Below, in pieces: positions 34,964 to 44,689 of a stretch of DNA of 64,000 nucleotides. Under the pieces are notes generated by a model that made no database searches, was not told the origin of the DNA, and saw nothing but the letters and a program-made list of their open reading frames with translations. How positions within the stretch are numbered: the first letter of the stretch is position 1; each line of letters begins with the position of its first letter. Origin of the DNA: Thysanoteuthis rhombus (taxonomy: Eukaryota > Mollusca > Cephalopoda > Oegopsida > Thysanoteuthidae); assembly GCA_963457665.1 (NCBI GenBank), contig OY735207.1, forward strand, positions 37,543,316 through 37,607,315, read 5' to 3'. The translations under genes and the position numbers were made by a program.

Positions 34964-35204
34964 TTATATATATATATATGTATTAAGAAATGGATATATG
35001 ATCCAACAGATTGATCATAAATTGCATTATATTATATTGAAACATGTTTTTGAAATGATTTCCCGTCATTTCACGGTTAATATATCACTTGGCCTAGACT
35101 TCATAAATAGAATAAACAATTAAAGAAAATGGGGCTACAGCAAGAATTGATCCTTCGATCAATGGGATAGCGGTGCTCTTACCATTGAGCTAAACAGCTG
35201 CCGG
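34964..35204 (-). mobile_element. Complete tRNA-derived SINE with a (TA)n tail (family A)
   Basis: On the minus strand the head reads CCGGCAGCTGTTTAGCTCAA, TGGTAAGAGCACC, a strong A box, followed by a B-box-like AAGGATCAATTCTTGC. The ~150-base body ('gtctaggccaagtgatata', 'caatttatgatcaatctgtt', 'atatatccatttcttaatac') ends in (TA)n at 34964-34980. Body-only copies lie at 35286-35372, 38911-39018 and 39024-39110. tRNA-derived SINEs (OK, OR1, OR2) have been described in octopus; whether this is one of them needs comparison. Confidence 0.75.
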
Positions 35205-35285
35205 TAATGCAACTCCAAATTCTCATTTTTGCTTATTCACAGTCTATATCTGCTTTATTTGTTACTTTCAACGCAACAGTTATGC

Positions 35286-35372
35286 ATTAAGAAATGGATA
35301 TATGATCTGACAGAATGATTATAAATTGCGTTATATTATATAGAAACTCTTTTTTGAAATGATCGCCTTTAT
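35286..35372 (-). mobile_element. SINE family A tail, truncated copy
   Basis: 'cattaagaaatggatatatg', 'attataaattgcgttatatt' and 'ttttttgaaatgatcgcc' repeat the tail of the 34964-35204 element in the same orientation. The tRNA-like head is absent. Confidence 0.7.
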
Positions 35373-35374
35373 GC

Positions 35375-36660
35375 ATACACACATGTATGTGAGCATAAGT
35401 ATGAAACAAGAGAGATATTCACTTATTTATCTAATGTGTTTATAGTATTTTATATAAGTCAGTGAAATGTTTGAGTACTATGTAATTATTGGGAAGAATG
35501 GGTTGATAGCCTTTGTTATGGCTTTCCCAGCAAACAAATATATTCAGAATGCTTACAGATAGAATGAAAAAGCAGTACAAGTCTTGATTATATGGGTCAG
35601 CTTTATAATTATAATGTGTTATATGTCAGCATTATGAAAGCATCATCTCTCTTCTCAATGTCCTTCCTTATCAACCTATCATTCCTTTCTCCTCTCTGAC
35701 CTCCCCATCCAGTCTTCACACCTCTGTACAGTTCCCCTTCATTTCTTTTTTTTACCCAATTTGTATGGGTGTGGTTCTGAAGACACCCAAGCATTTACAT
35801 CTTATCCATGGCATTGGGAAACGCGTGACATATCCATTTCTTACAACCATTCTACAAAGTTATGGTAAATAAGTACACAAATGAACTTATATACAAAAAC
35901 TTATTTAGTGTTACAATCTCATTTTCAGGTTCGCAATGAAAGAGATATTGAAAAAAAAAAGACATAGCTGGCATTGTGATGAAAAGTTTGGATGAAACAT
36001 ATACTCCAAGTTGATTGAAAAACCAATTCCTTAGAGATGATTTTTCCTGAACTTTTGAGATGAGGAATTATCATTGTTATACACTGATTTTCTCAGACTA
36101 ATTTCATCATGTTGGAAGAGGCAGACGAACCACATCATAAGGACAAATTAACTTCGAAGAATCAACTGATATCAGGAACTTACCAACAACGACAAAAACT
36201 GGAAGAAGGCTGGAGAGTATAAGACTGAAATCAAATGACTATAACAACCAAGATGAGGATACTAGTCTGAGTACATCACTGTATATCAACTCCTTAGAGG
36301 TGTCGTACATACCTGTCTTGTTAAAATGTTCTTTGTTACGTACAAAAAAAAGAGAGGAATATGGAAAATTGATTTCTTAGAAGGTTGGTAATCAGATCAT
36401 GAGATATATATATACATATATATATACATATATACATAATAAATTATATAACTAATTGATAAACGTTAATTAAGGGCTTTGTAAATGATTATACACCTTG
36501 TTGTTACATAAGGACAGTTTTTGTCAATGATAATTACCAACATTCAACTTGAACTAAAGTGATTTTTATTTTGCCGAGTAATAATACTTTTGAGATCTCA
36601 TCACCGAGAGATTACTAGAAATCTTTATTCTCTTCCAGGCGGTGACAGGTTGACTTGTAT
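35375..36660. other. Non-coding DNA
   Basis: No gene recognised. 36110-36240 ('gacgaaccacatcataagga') vaguely recalls a LINE C-terminal region but is not supportable. A short TA/CA run is at 36405-36440. Confidence 0.4.
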
Positions 36661-36661
36661 A

Positions 36662-36850
36662 TGAGGCTGGATTAAAAAGCTCATAGCCTGACACAGTTAC
36701 TACCTGAAATTTTCACTGTATGATGTTTGATCTATGTGGTTAATGGAGAAGCGTTAGGTCAAGTGTATTGATAAGGGAGGAGATTATGCTGAAAAATAAA
36801 TATCTGTTGTGTATTTTTCATCGATAGGTTAGAGATTTGCTGATGTATTT
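36662..36850 (+). repeat. Dispersed repeat B, copy 5 (fullest)
   Basis: Runs 'aaaaagctcatagcctgaca', 'tgaaattttcactgtatgat', 'gtttgatctatgtggttaat', 'gtattgataagggaggagat', 'tatgctgaaaaataaatatc' and 'tttttcatcgataggttaga'. No Pol III boxes were found, so the class is unknown. Confidence 0.65.
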
Positions 36851-38640
36851 ATGTACAATGTATAAAGAATGAAAGCCATGATAAAAAAAAATTGAAAAAA
36901 CAAATTTAAAAAATTAACAGAAAATCACCAACTTCTTTTGGCAGCATGTCTTTTGAGGTGATCAATTAAAAAATTGGAAAAAGGGGTAATCAATAAATAA
37001 GTTACTTATCTCTCCCTTCGCTGGGTAGTGATCACAAAATACAAGCATGAATGTTGCTGAACACAAACCAAGTGAGGAATTTAGCATAAACTTTCATTGC
37101 AGATTAAACCCCCTCAAAAAAGCTAGGCAGGGAGAGGGGGTTGAAAAAAGACGAAAAGAATTTTTCTTCTTTGACATAAGGAAGGAGTAAATATTTAAAT
37201 TTTCAGCCTTCTACCTCCATTGGTGTGGCCTGAAAGCATAATACATACATATGTACGTGGTCAACCAGTCAGACTAGCTTAAAAACTGAAGAAAGTTATG
37301 GTGAATTGAGCTTGGGAACCTAACATGGTGTGATGTTTTGCAAGCCAATTTGCTATCGGTACTGCACTACCGTAGCCTTGTGTCAGACTGATATATTCTG
37401 CTTAAATTCACTGTGAATATGATTGATTCTCGGGGTAATGATATAGTAAAAAATTAATTCATAAATTAGAAAAATGTTATTGCAAAAGTTTTTCTTGAAT
37501 GAACAAGAGAGTCTTTTTATTAATTTTTACAAGGAAATAGAGAAGATTCTATAATGTATTTCAGTTTATGTTCTTGATGGGCTTATGGAGAGAGAGAAAA
37601 TAATACAGAAAAAATCTTTACCAGTAAAATGACAGCATGCACTAGAGGATTTCAAAAAAAAAGATGAATCTGCGTGTACATATTTTGTGTGAGAGAGAGA
37701 TATAGACAGACAGAGACGGAGAGAGATTGTTACCATTTGGGTAAGGCAGAGTTGAATAAGGCTGGAGATTTGTTGGTGTATTTATGTACGATATACAAAG
37801 AATGAAAGCAATGATTTTAAAAAATTGGAAAACAAAGTCAAATAGAGCAAATAGAAAAATCACCAACTTCCGAGGGCCCTACAGATCCCACAACTGCAGG
37901 GAGTGCCAGAACTCAGGGGATGCAATACATCTGAGGATCCCTGAAAAAATCTAAAAACAATTCTAAAAAAAAAAAAAATCTCTTATAAAAAAAACTGTGG
38001 AGTTGGTCCTAGTGGTACCACTCACATGCATATACGACTATTCACGGATAGGAAGATGGTATAGCTGCAGCCTCCCCAGATTAGGAAACTTCCTGTCACG
38101 AGAGTCAGTATTTAAAATACTGGCCTTTATCTGAACTCTCACACAGTCCTTGAGAATAACTCACTACCATTCCCAATAGCTTTCACTACAGATAAACTAA
38201 TTTGTCGATTCAGAGTTGAACATGGAGATGATATTGCCAGTAGACATGAATCTGTTATTGTTGAAAAGACTTCCATGAAATACTGAGGTATTGTGTGCTT
38301 GTAAAGAAAGAGGAGAGAAAGAAAAATGGAGAGGAAAATTGCCTTTTTCTATTATTATTAATATTATTGTGTTAATTCACAACAGTTCTGTTGATTTGTT
38401 CAACTTGCCAATGCCCAAATAAAGCAACAAGCCTTGATAGAAGGAAGCGCACTGAACACCTGTTGATTGCTGCTCACTGAGAAAGGAAACATGAAGATCA
38501 ACCTTCTCGTTTCAAAAGAGGACAAACTTATTATAATTTTGTATTGATTAGAATCAGGAGTCCAGAAGAGGTTGATGGTTATTTTCAAGAAACTGAGAAA
38601 AAAAGTTAATGCAGAGAACAAATCTAAAACTCTTGTCATC
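36851..38640. other. Non-coding DNA
   Basis: No gene recognised. ~37750-37870 repeats blocks of ~36835-36935 ('agatttgctgatgtatttat', 'aaagaatgaaagc', 'aaaatcaccaacttc'), so the tail of repeat B extends here as a second, unlinked copy. ~37400-37450 has a weak third match. Confidence 0.45.
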
Positions 38641-38644
38641 TGTC

Positions 38645-38684
38645 ATATATATATATATATAAATATATACACAGACACTAGTTA

Positions 38685-38777
<93 letters not shown>
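38645..38777. repeat. (TA)n(CA)n microsatellite
   Basis: A TA run of about 32 units (38691-38754) passes into (CA)n (38755-38777); a smaller TA run precedes it. Confidence 0.95.
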
Positions 38778-38910
38778 AACTAGTTTTTTGACAAAATTAA
38801 TATATATATATTTGAATTTCAATCAGAGTATTTTTTTTACAGAGAAGATAGTAGATATATACATCTCTTTCTGTCTCTCTCATATATATATATATATGTA
38901 TATATATATA

Positions 38911-39110
38911 TGATTATAAATGGCGTTTTATTATATTGAAACTCTTATTTGAAATGATCTCTCATTATTACACAGTGAATGTATCACTTGGCCTATACAA
39001 AATAGAAAGAATAAACATCTAATTTTGAATAAGAGTTTCAATATGATAAAACGCAATTTATAATCATCATGTCGGATCATATACCCATTTCTTGATAACA
39101 TATAAATATA
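38911..39110. mobile_element. Two SINE family A tails, head to head
   Basis: 38911-39018 reads 'tgattataaatggcgtttta', 'ttatattgaaactcttattt' and 'gtatcacttggcctata'. 39024-39110 holds the same start on the opposite strand ('aataagagtttcaatatgat', 'aaaacgcaatttataatcat'). (TA)n tracts lie outside both copies, at 38880-38911 and 39111-39147. The ~39-base arms pair with two mismatches across a ~75-base spacer. Confidence 0.75.
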
Positions 39111-39149
39111 TATATGTATATATATATATATGTATATATATATGTATGT

Positions 39150-39430
39150 ATGTATGAATGAAACGAATTTGATGGAGACACTTATAGGTTTTGAGCAGGT
39201 CTTCCACATACTCTTACATTAAGATTCAATAGTTCATTACTTAAAAGCTAGTAGTAGTGTAAATAAATGTTTACATCTTATCAATCTTAACTGAGTTTTC
39301 ATTAAAGAAGTGACTAAACTTATTCAAGTGGAGGGGCCAATTGTTTTAAATGGTAGTCAAGAGATATTTCTATAAACAAAATATATATTTCATCTTACTT
39401 CTATCAGGCATCCATGGACAGAATATATAT

Positions 39431-39495
<65 letters not shown>

Positions 39496-41570
39496 CACAC
39501 GATTTTGAATTCAAGTCCAATGTTATATTGCTAGTATGATTTGCATATATATGTCTATATATATGTATTCACACACACCCACATACTCAATTTAATGTAC
39601 CTATCTTTCTGAGTATATATAAATGGATAATTTTGAGGTACATTTTGGAAAGGACTAAAGCAGGAAATAGAATACTTGTTACTTTTCCTTTTCATAACGT
39701 AATCTATCAGTTATATTTTGACAAACATGAAGATTTTTTATCGAAAGGAAAAAAGATACACACCAATGAAAGGAAACTTTTTAATAAGAAAAAAAGTTAT
39801 ATGTATGTATATAAATATACATATATATGCATACACATTTAGATGCATATACATATATATAAATATATAAGTGTGTGTGTCTAGGTATGTATCATATAAT
39901 TGTAATCATATATATATATTACTGTAACCATCTAGTCAACATGAAATGAGGTTTGCGGAAGCCTACTTGTCTGAAACACCCACACAAAAACAAAATCACT
40001 TGGAAATTCACATAATTTATAAGAATTGCATAATAATCTTTACTGGAAAGAGGATTTCAAAATAATAGCCTGATTGAGATGAATAAAACTGTCTAGATCC
40101 TTTTGCTTTCGTAAACCTTTTTCCTTTTTCTGTAAATCAGATCTTGCAAAGAGTAAGTGTAGAGAAACATTACTAGAGCTGTATGATTATCAGGTGATAA
40201 GAGGTAAGGTTTTTGCAGGAGTACAGTTATGAAAAGTCAGGACAGAACATGTGCAATGCACGTAGTAGTAGAAAGAAATCTCGTACATCGGAAATCAATC
40301 AGCATTTATCTGAGAAAAGGTTCAGTTTTGGAGGAGTTTTCATTTAAGAGAAAGAAAAAATAGGGAGATATACTTATGTGTATATTATAAAAAAGTTTTC
40401 CATCGAAAAAGCAGTTGGAAAGAAAAAAAAAAAAATTGGTATTTCTTGTTCATATATGTTTGTTATCATTTAAAATATGATTTTTATCATCTTCATTCCA
40501 CATTCTCAAAAGCACCTGTTACCATCGCAGGAAGAAATATTTACTGAATTTATGATTATGCAACAAGTATTGAATAATTCAAATTTCTTCTTCTTTTAAT
40601 AGACTTCGTTTAATGTTGTTGCTTTCAGGGAGTAGGTGTGGGCGGGCTTTAGTCTTTTTTTTTGTTTTTTCTTTCGGTAACAATGTTATTCTGAATAAAG
40701 AATGAAAAACCAAGGGTAGGCAAATAGTTACCAAGGAACCAAGATATTGCATCTATAAAATTTAGAAAGAAAAAAACCCTGAGCAAACCAAAAAAAAAAA
40801 GACCATGACTGCATTATTTACTTTTGTAGAAAGATTAGAGATTGAATAGGATCTCTGAATATAATTGATGGAAAGAAATAAATGAGGAAAAAAAAGGACA
40901 AATAAACTAGCAGGAACCTTTAGATGGTGTGCAGAAATTCAATCACTTTTATGATATTGGAATTTTTTTTTTTCTGACTCTTATTAAAAGAAAATATATA
41001 TATATATATATTTTTTCAATGCATTGGGGAGGCACATTTGTTCTTGTGTACAAGGTCACCTTCCTAGAAAAGATGTATATGCATGTGTACAGAGATGTGT
41101 GTGTGTATGTGTTGGTAGCAGTTGTAGATAACCTGAACAAGTGGTCATAAGAGTGATGACAGGATAATAAAAAGATAGATACAAGCAACAACATAGAGAA
41201 AACAAAAAAATCTAAATGACCCTAGATATGGAAAGATGGATGCAACAATGATTATAAGGGCTCCCTGTGAGCTTTGAATTGGTCTAAGATAGAGAAAAAT
41301 ATAAGTAATTGCAATGCTATTAATGGTAATAAATAATAACTGTGATGATGCTACTGGTAGTTGCTGTGAAGACAGTAGCTGGAGTAGTAGTAGTAGTTGT
41401 AGTAACAGTTTCAATAAATAGCTGTAGTTATTACTGATGGTGGTAGTCTTAGTGGTAGTAGTAATAGTAGTAGCAAGAGATAAAAACTTACAAAGCCATG
41501 GCTGCAGAGATGAGGAAGCTCATTGAAACCACCGTATAGTTGTTATAGTTTTAGTATAAAATAAGTGAAA
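39150..41570. other. Non-coding DNA with TA tracts
   Basis: A long TA run lies at 39423-39491; shorter TA/CA patches lie at 39545-39580 and 39800-39905. No gene, RNA or element is recognised. Trinucleotide-like 'gtagtagtag' stretches occur at ~41385-41475. Confidence 0.45.
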
Positions 41571-41575
41571 AATGC

Positions 41576-41606
41576 GACGTTTCGGAAACTTGTTTTTCCT
41601 CGACAA
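41576..41606 (-). ncRNA. Weak hammerhead-ribozyme-like core
   Basis: On the minus strand TTGTCGA (41606-41600, against CTGANGA) is followed by a GGAAA...TTTCC hairpin (41599-41584) and GAAACGTC (41583-41576). The 3' half is intact, but the 5' box has two mismatches and no stem I forms. It is therefore at most a decayed copy of the motif at 42120-42169, ~540 bases away in the same orientation. Confidence 0.3.
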
Positions 41607-42119
41607 TTAATAAGACGTTTGCTCAAATACTAGTCCAATACTGAGCTGTGGGCCAAATATCAGGTCACATGACACTAGATCAATACACTATGCTGAAAAA
41701 TCAGCAGAAGCAGTAATGGCAGCGGTACTAAGATTATTAGCAGCAGCAACAGCAGTTGCAGTAGTTGTGAAGCCTGCCCTCTACCTACTGTCGCCACCCC
41801 CGCTCCCTCGCCGTCACCTGTTCCCTCTCCCCCCCCGTCTTCCTCTCACATTTTAATCGTTTGCACGAAATTACTTGCACATTGCAGCATAGATAGTCAG
41901 GCAGTCAGAGGCACGCAACAAAAATGACAGTAGTGGCTGATGTCACTGCTAAAGTGATGTTGTAAAAAAAAAAAAAAAGAAAATAAAGATAGGCTCACAA
42001 AGTGATTTGGAAGGTAGACAGAAGAGAAAGTGAAAGTACAAAATTGTTGATCATTTATTTTCATTAGATGAAGTATTGCTAAAACCCCTCAAAGGATTTT
42101 TAGGAGGATTGAACTCTTT

Positions 42120-42169
42120 TCACACGACATTTCAGCCGTTTCATTCAACGGCCTTTTTTTCAGGTGTGA
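42120..42169 (-). ncRNA. Hammerhead-ribozyme-like motif, type I (probably inactivated)
   Basis: Read on the minus strand from 42169: TCACAC (stem I), CTGAAAA (core box), GGCCGTT, loop GAATGA, AACGGCT (stem II, 7 pairs with one G-T), GAAA, TGTC (tiny stem III region and GTC cleavage triplet), GTGTGA (stem I partner, 6 pairs). Order and spacing follow the minimal type I hammerheads described in Penelope-like elements and retrozymes. The box has A where the invariant G8 should be (CTGANGA), and ATGTC replaces ACGTC, so self-cleavage is unlikely for this copy. Around it I see no Penelope reverse transcriptase or GIY-YIG domain. Confidence 0.55.
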
Positions 42170-42229
42170 TACATGCAACCTCCGAAAGGAGTTCAGTAGT
42201 CCGAAAAAAATTCTTTGAATGCTGATGTT

Positions 42230-42345
42230 AGCAGTGAGTACACAGCATGGATCAGAGATGAAGAATAAGCTCCCTGTAGGATTTGAACTCATATCTCTTT
42301 TTATCTAGGGAAGGATTAGAGCTGAGATCTGATTTTCAGCCAAGC
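42230..42345 (-). mobile_element. tRNA-derived SINE (family S2), minus copy
   Basis: On the minus strand a B box in GATATGAGTTCAAATCCTAC (~42286-42267) is followed by the tail 'agcttattcttcatctctga' and 'tccatgctgtg'. The tail matches the copies at 42350-42480 and 60260-60385. Confidence 0.6.
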
Positions 42346-42349
42346 CGTA

Positions 42350-42480
42350 AAGTTCTCATAGCTCAGCGGTAAGAGTAACTGGATAGTTACCAGGCTTCCC
42401 TCCGATAAAAGGCATATCAGTTTGAATCTCACCTTGAGCTTATTCTTCATTACCCACCTGTGCTAGATACTTAGTGCTGT
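42350..42480 (+). mobile_element. tRNA-derived SINE (family S2), plus copy with strong A box
   Basis: 'gttctcatagctcagcggta' + 'agag' is a very tRNA-like A-box and D-arm region, and 'catatcagtttgaatctcac' holds the B box. The 'gagcttattcttcattaccc' tail follows. The extra bases between the boxes and the unpaired ends rule out a functional tRNA. It is arranged head to head with the minus copy at 42230-42345. Confidence 0.65.
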
Positions 42481-42756
42481 AGATCAACGGCCTCTTCAGT
42501 CACAGGTAAAAATGAACAGACACAATAGTTAGGCCGAATGAAAAAGCACAGCTCAACAAGTTGAGTTGATGATAAAAAAAGTAAGTGCTTAAATGAAGAT
42601 GAAGGAATATAGCTGTCAAAAATGAGACATAATGGATTATAGTACTTTATCTAATATAAAATGAGATTCTTCATTTTCTGGTGGAATAATTTAAGGGATG
42701 TGTGGAATGTTCAGTAAGATAAGGGAGATACTAGAAAACTTGAAAAATGTACGAAT

Positions 42757-42759
<3 letters not shown>
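42481..42759. other. Non-coding DNA
   Basis: Nothing recognised. Confidence 0.4.
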
Positions 42760-42821
<62 letters not shown>

Positions 42822-42855
42822 CATACACACAGTGTTTAAAGCTGTAGAGATTTCT

Positions 42856-42914
<59 letters not shown>
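42760..42914. repeat. Two (TA)n tracts with a short spacer
   Basis: TA runs at ~42760-42825 and 42860-42914 are separated by about 35 bases ('gctgtagagatttctagact'). Confidence 0.95.
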
Positions 42915-42919
<5 letters not shown>

Positions 42920-43300
42920 AGCCATATATGCAAATTCATATGTTTAATTGTATAATTGGTTGTACGTTTTGTTTGATTCCTGTCATAACCTCAAGGTTAT
43001 AATGGATTGGTTCATGTGAAATAGATTGACACAGCTAAAGATACAATTATAGAGTTGTAATAAAATGAGATAGGCTGTTATGATGTAAAAATGAAGATTA
43101 CGTCACAGGATTGCTAGACATTCGAAACTAAAATATAATTTTAAAAAAGTGTGTTAGTGACTGAAAGAAATGTTAATGCTGGAAAAAAAGATATCAATAC
43201 TCAATTATCAAAAATTAATTACCAAATAAAATTGCTTTAGGCCCCATAGTGCTGATCCATACATAAAAGACCCAATCATTTTTGACAAGTATATGCTAGT
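42915..43300. other. Non-coding DNA
   Basis: Nothing recognised. Confidence 0.4.
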
Positions 43301-43302
43301 AT

Positions 43303-43331
43303 ACACACACACACACACACACTTAAAATTA

Positions 43332-43412
<81 letters not shown>
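43303..43412. repeat. (CA)n(TA)n(GT)n palindromic microsatellite
   Basis: About nine CA units (43303-43321), a spacer 'ttaaaatta', a long TA run (43332-43394), then about nine GT units (43395-43412). The CA and GT ends are complementary, so the whole can fold on itself. Confidence 0.9.
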
Positions 43413-43413
<1 letters not shown>

Positions 43414-44316
43414 CAAATGAAAGGGAAAAGAAATCTAGAAAGATAGGTTCATAGAAAGGAAGGAAGAACAATAAAGACTAAGAGAAATGATAGAAAGCGA
43501 AAGTTACTGAACAAAGCCACAGGTGGAAAAGTAAAAATAGTATTTGATGTAAGCCAGAGGTTCCCAACCTTGTGCCTGGCTAGCATCATTCTATTTTTTT
43601 TAATACTACTATTGATATTTCAAATTTTTCATATTGCAATTACATGCTTTAATTCTTTTGGTATACAACCTCTCCAATTCAGTCTCCCCCTGTACCCTGT
43701 ACCCTGTACCCCTCTCTTTTGAGGCCATGGCAAGGTTTGTCGGATTAAAACCCAACTGTGAAACCAAACAATACATGAAAAAAAAAAAAAAAAGAATGAC
43801 CAACCCTCCATTAAAATATCCTCCCCTTTATAAAAATATAGCTTATCATTTCTAACTGCTATCATGTAGTAAATTTAGATCCTGAGCTGCCAAGAAATTT
43901 GCCCCTGGACCCCAAGCCTCCAGCTGCATTTGGTTTGGTTATCTCTTGCTCCACTTTCCAATTCCTCCTGGTTACAGTCCTGCTAATTCATTATTTAGAT
44001 TGGGCACACCTGGTGTAAGCGTTCACAAGTTCAACAGGTCTTGGGTTACATAATGTACTTGAAAATGGATAGTTTACAAAGGTATATGCCTGACTTTAAG
44101 ATGAATGGTTTACAAGGGTGTTTGGAGGGTTACCAATCACTACTACTACTTTAAACCTCTTAAGTATCCATATCGTACTTTGGTAGATGGCTTTTAGTCA
44201 TAATACCTTGGCATTGGGCAGAGTGTAATATTTGCATGATTTTTTTCTTGAAATCACCTATATACTGGTGCATGCGGTGAGATTCATTGAATGTTAGTAG
44301 GGAAAAAACTGAAGTA

Positions 44317-44320
<4 letters not shown>
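43413..44320. other. Non-coding DNA with a lone hAT-type terminus
   Basis: 'cagaggttcccaaccttgtg' at ~43556 is a typical hAT left end, but no matching right end was found. A short (CCCTGTA)n run lies at ~43690-43710. No gene is recognised. Confidence 0.45.

Positions 44321-44370
<50 letters not shown>
44321..44370. repeat. (TA)n microsatellite
   Basis: Pure TA run of ~25 units directly beside the MITE at 44380. Confidence 0.95.
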
Positions 44371-44373
<3 letters not shown>

Positions 44374-44379
44374 CAATTA

Positions 44380-44682
44380 CTGGGTGCTGCAAAATAAACT
44401 ATTTAAATTTTTTTTTTAGCCACTGTCTTTTCTTTTTTTGGTTTGTTATAACCAACATACTAACAAAGTGACATAAATTATTGTTTCAGCCTTGATCAAG
44501 AATAATTTAACTAGCAATAAATGGTTGAGTAAAGTACATAGAATAATGACCTTCACCTCCAACTCAGGCAAAATAATGTAGATTTTTGCAATTAAAGCTT
44601 CTATCAAAGCGAGAATACACACACAAAAAAAACCCACTTGTTCAAAAGAATCAAAATGGTCAGTTCATTTTGCAACACCCTA
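44380..44682. mobile_element. Mariner-like MITE
   Basis: The left end GGGTGCTGCAAAATAAACT (from 44382) is matched by the reverse complement of the right end, GGGTGTTGCAAAATGAACT (44680-44662). TA flanks are at 44378-44379 and 44681-44682. The ~300-base interior contains a 63-codon minus frame with no transposase motif. Confidence 0.65.
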
Positions 44683-44689
44683 TATTGTC

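Noticed and set aside
35140..35204. Functional tRNA gene on the minus strand
   Set aside because: D-arm-like sequence is good, but T-arm and acceptor pairing are poor, and a dispersed body follows.
36110..36250. LINE C-terminal region
   Set aside because: A few residues recall R..W patterns, but there are too many stops and no conserved block.
42350..42440. Functional tRNA gene
   Set aside because: The A box is excellent, but the box spacing has extra bases and the ends do not form a 7-bp acceptor stem. The attached tail recurs in other copies, marking it as a SINE.
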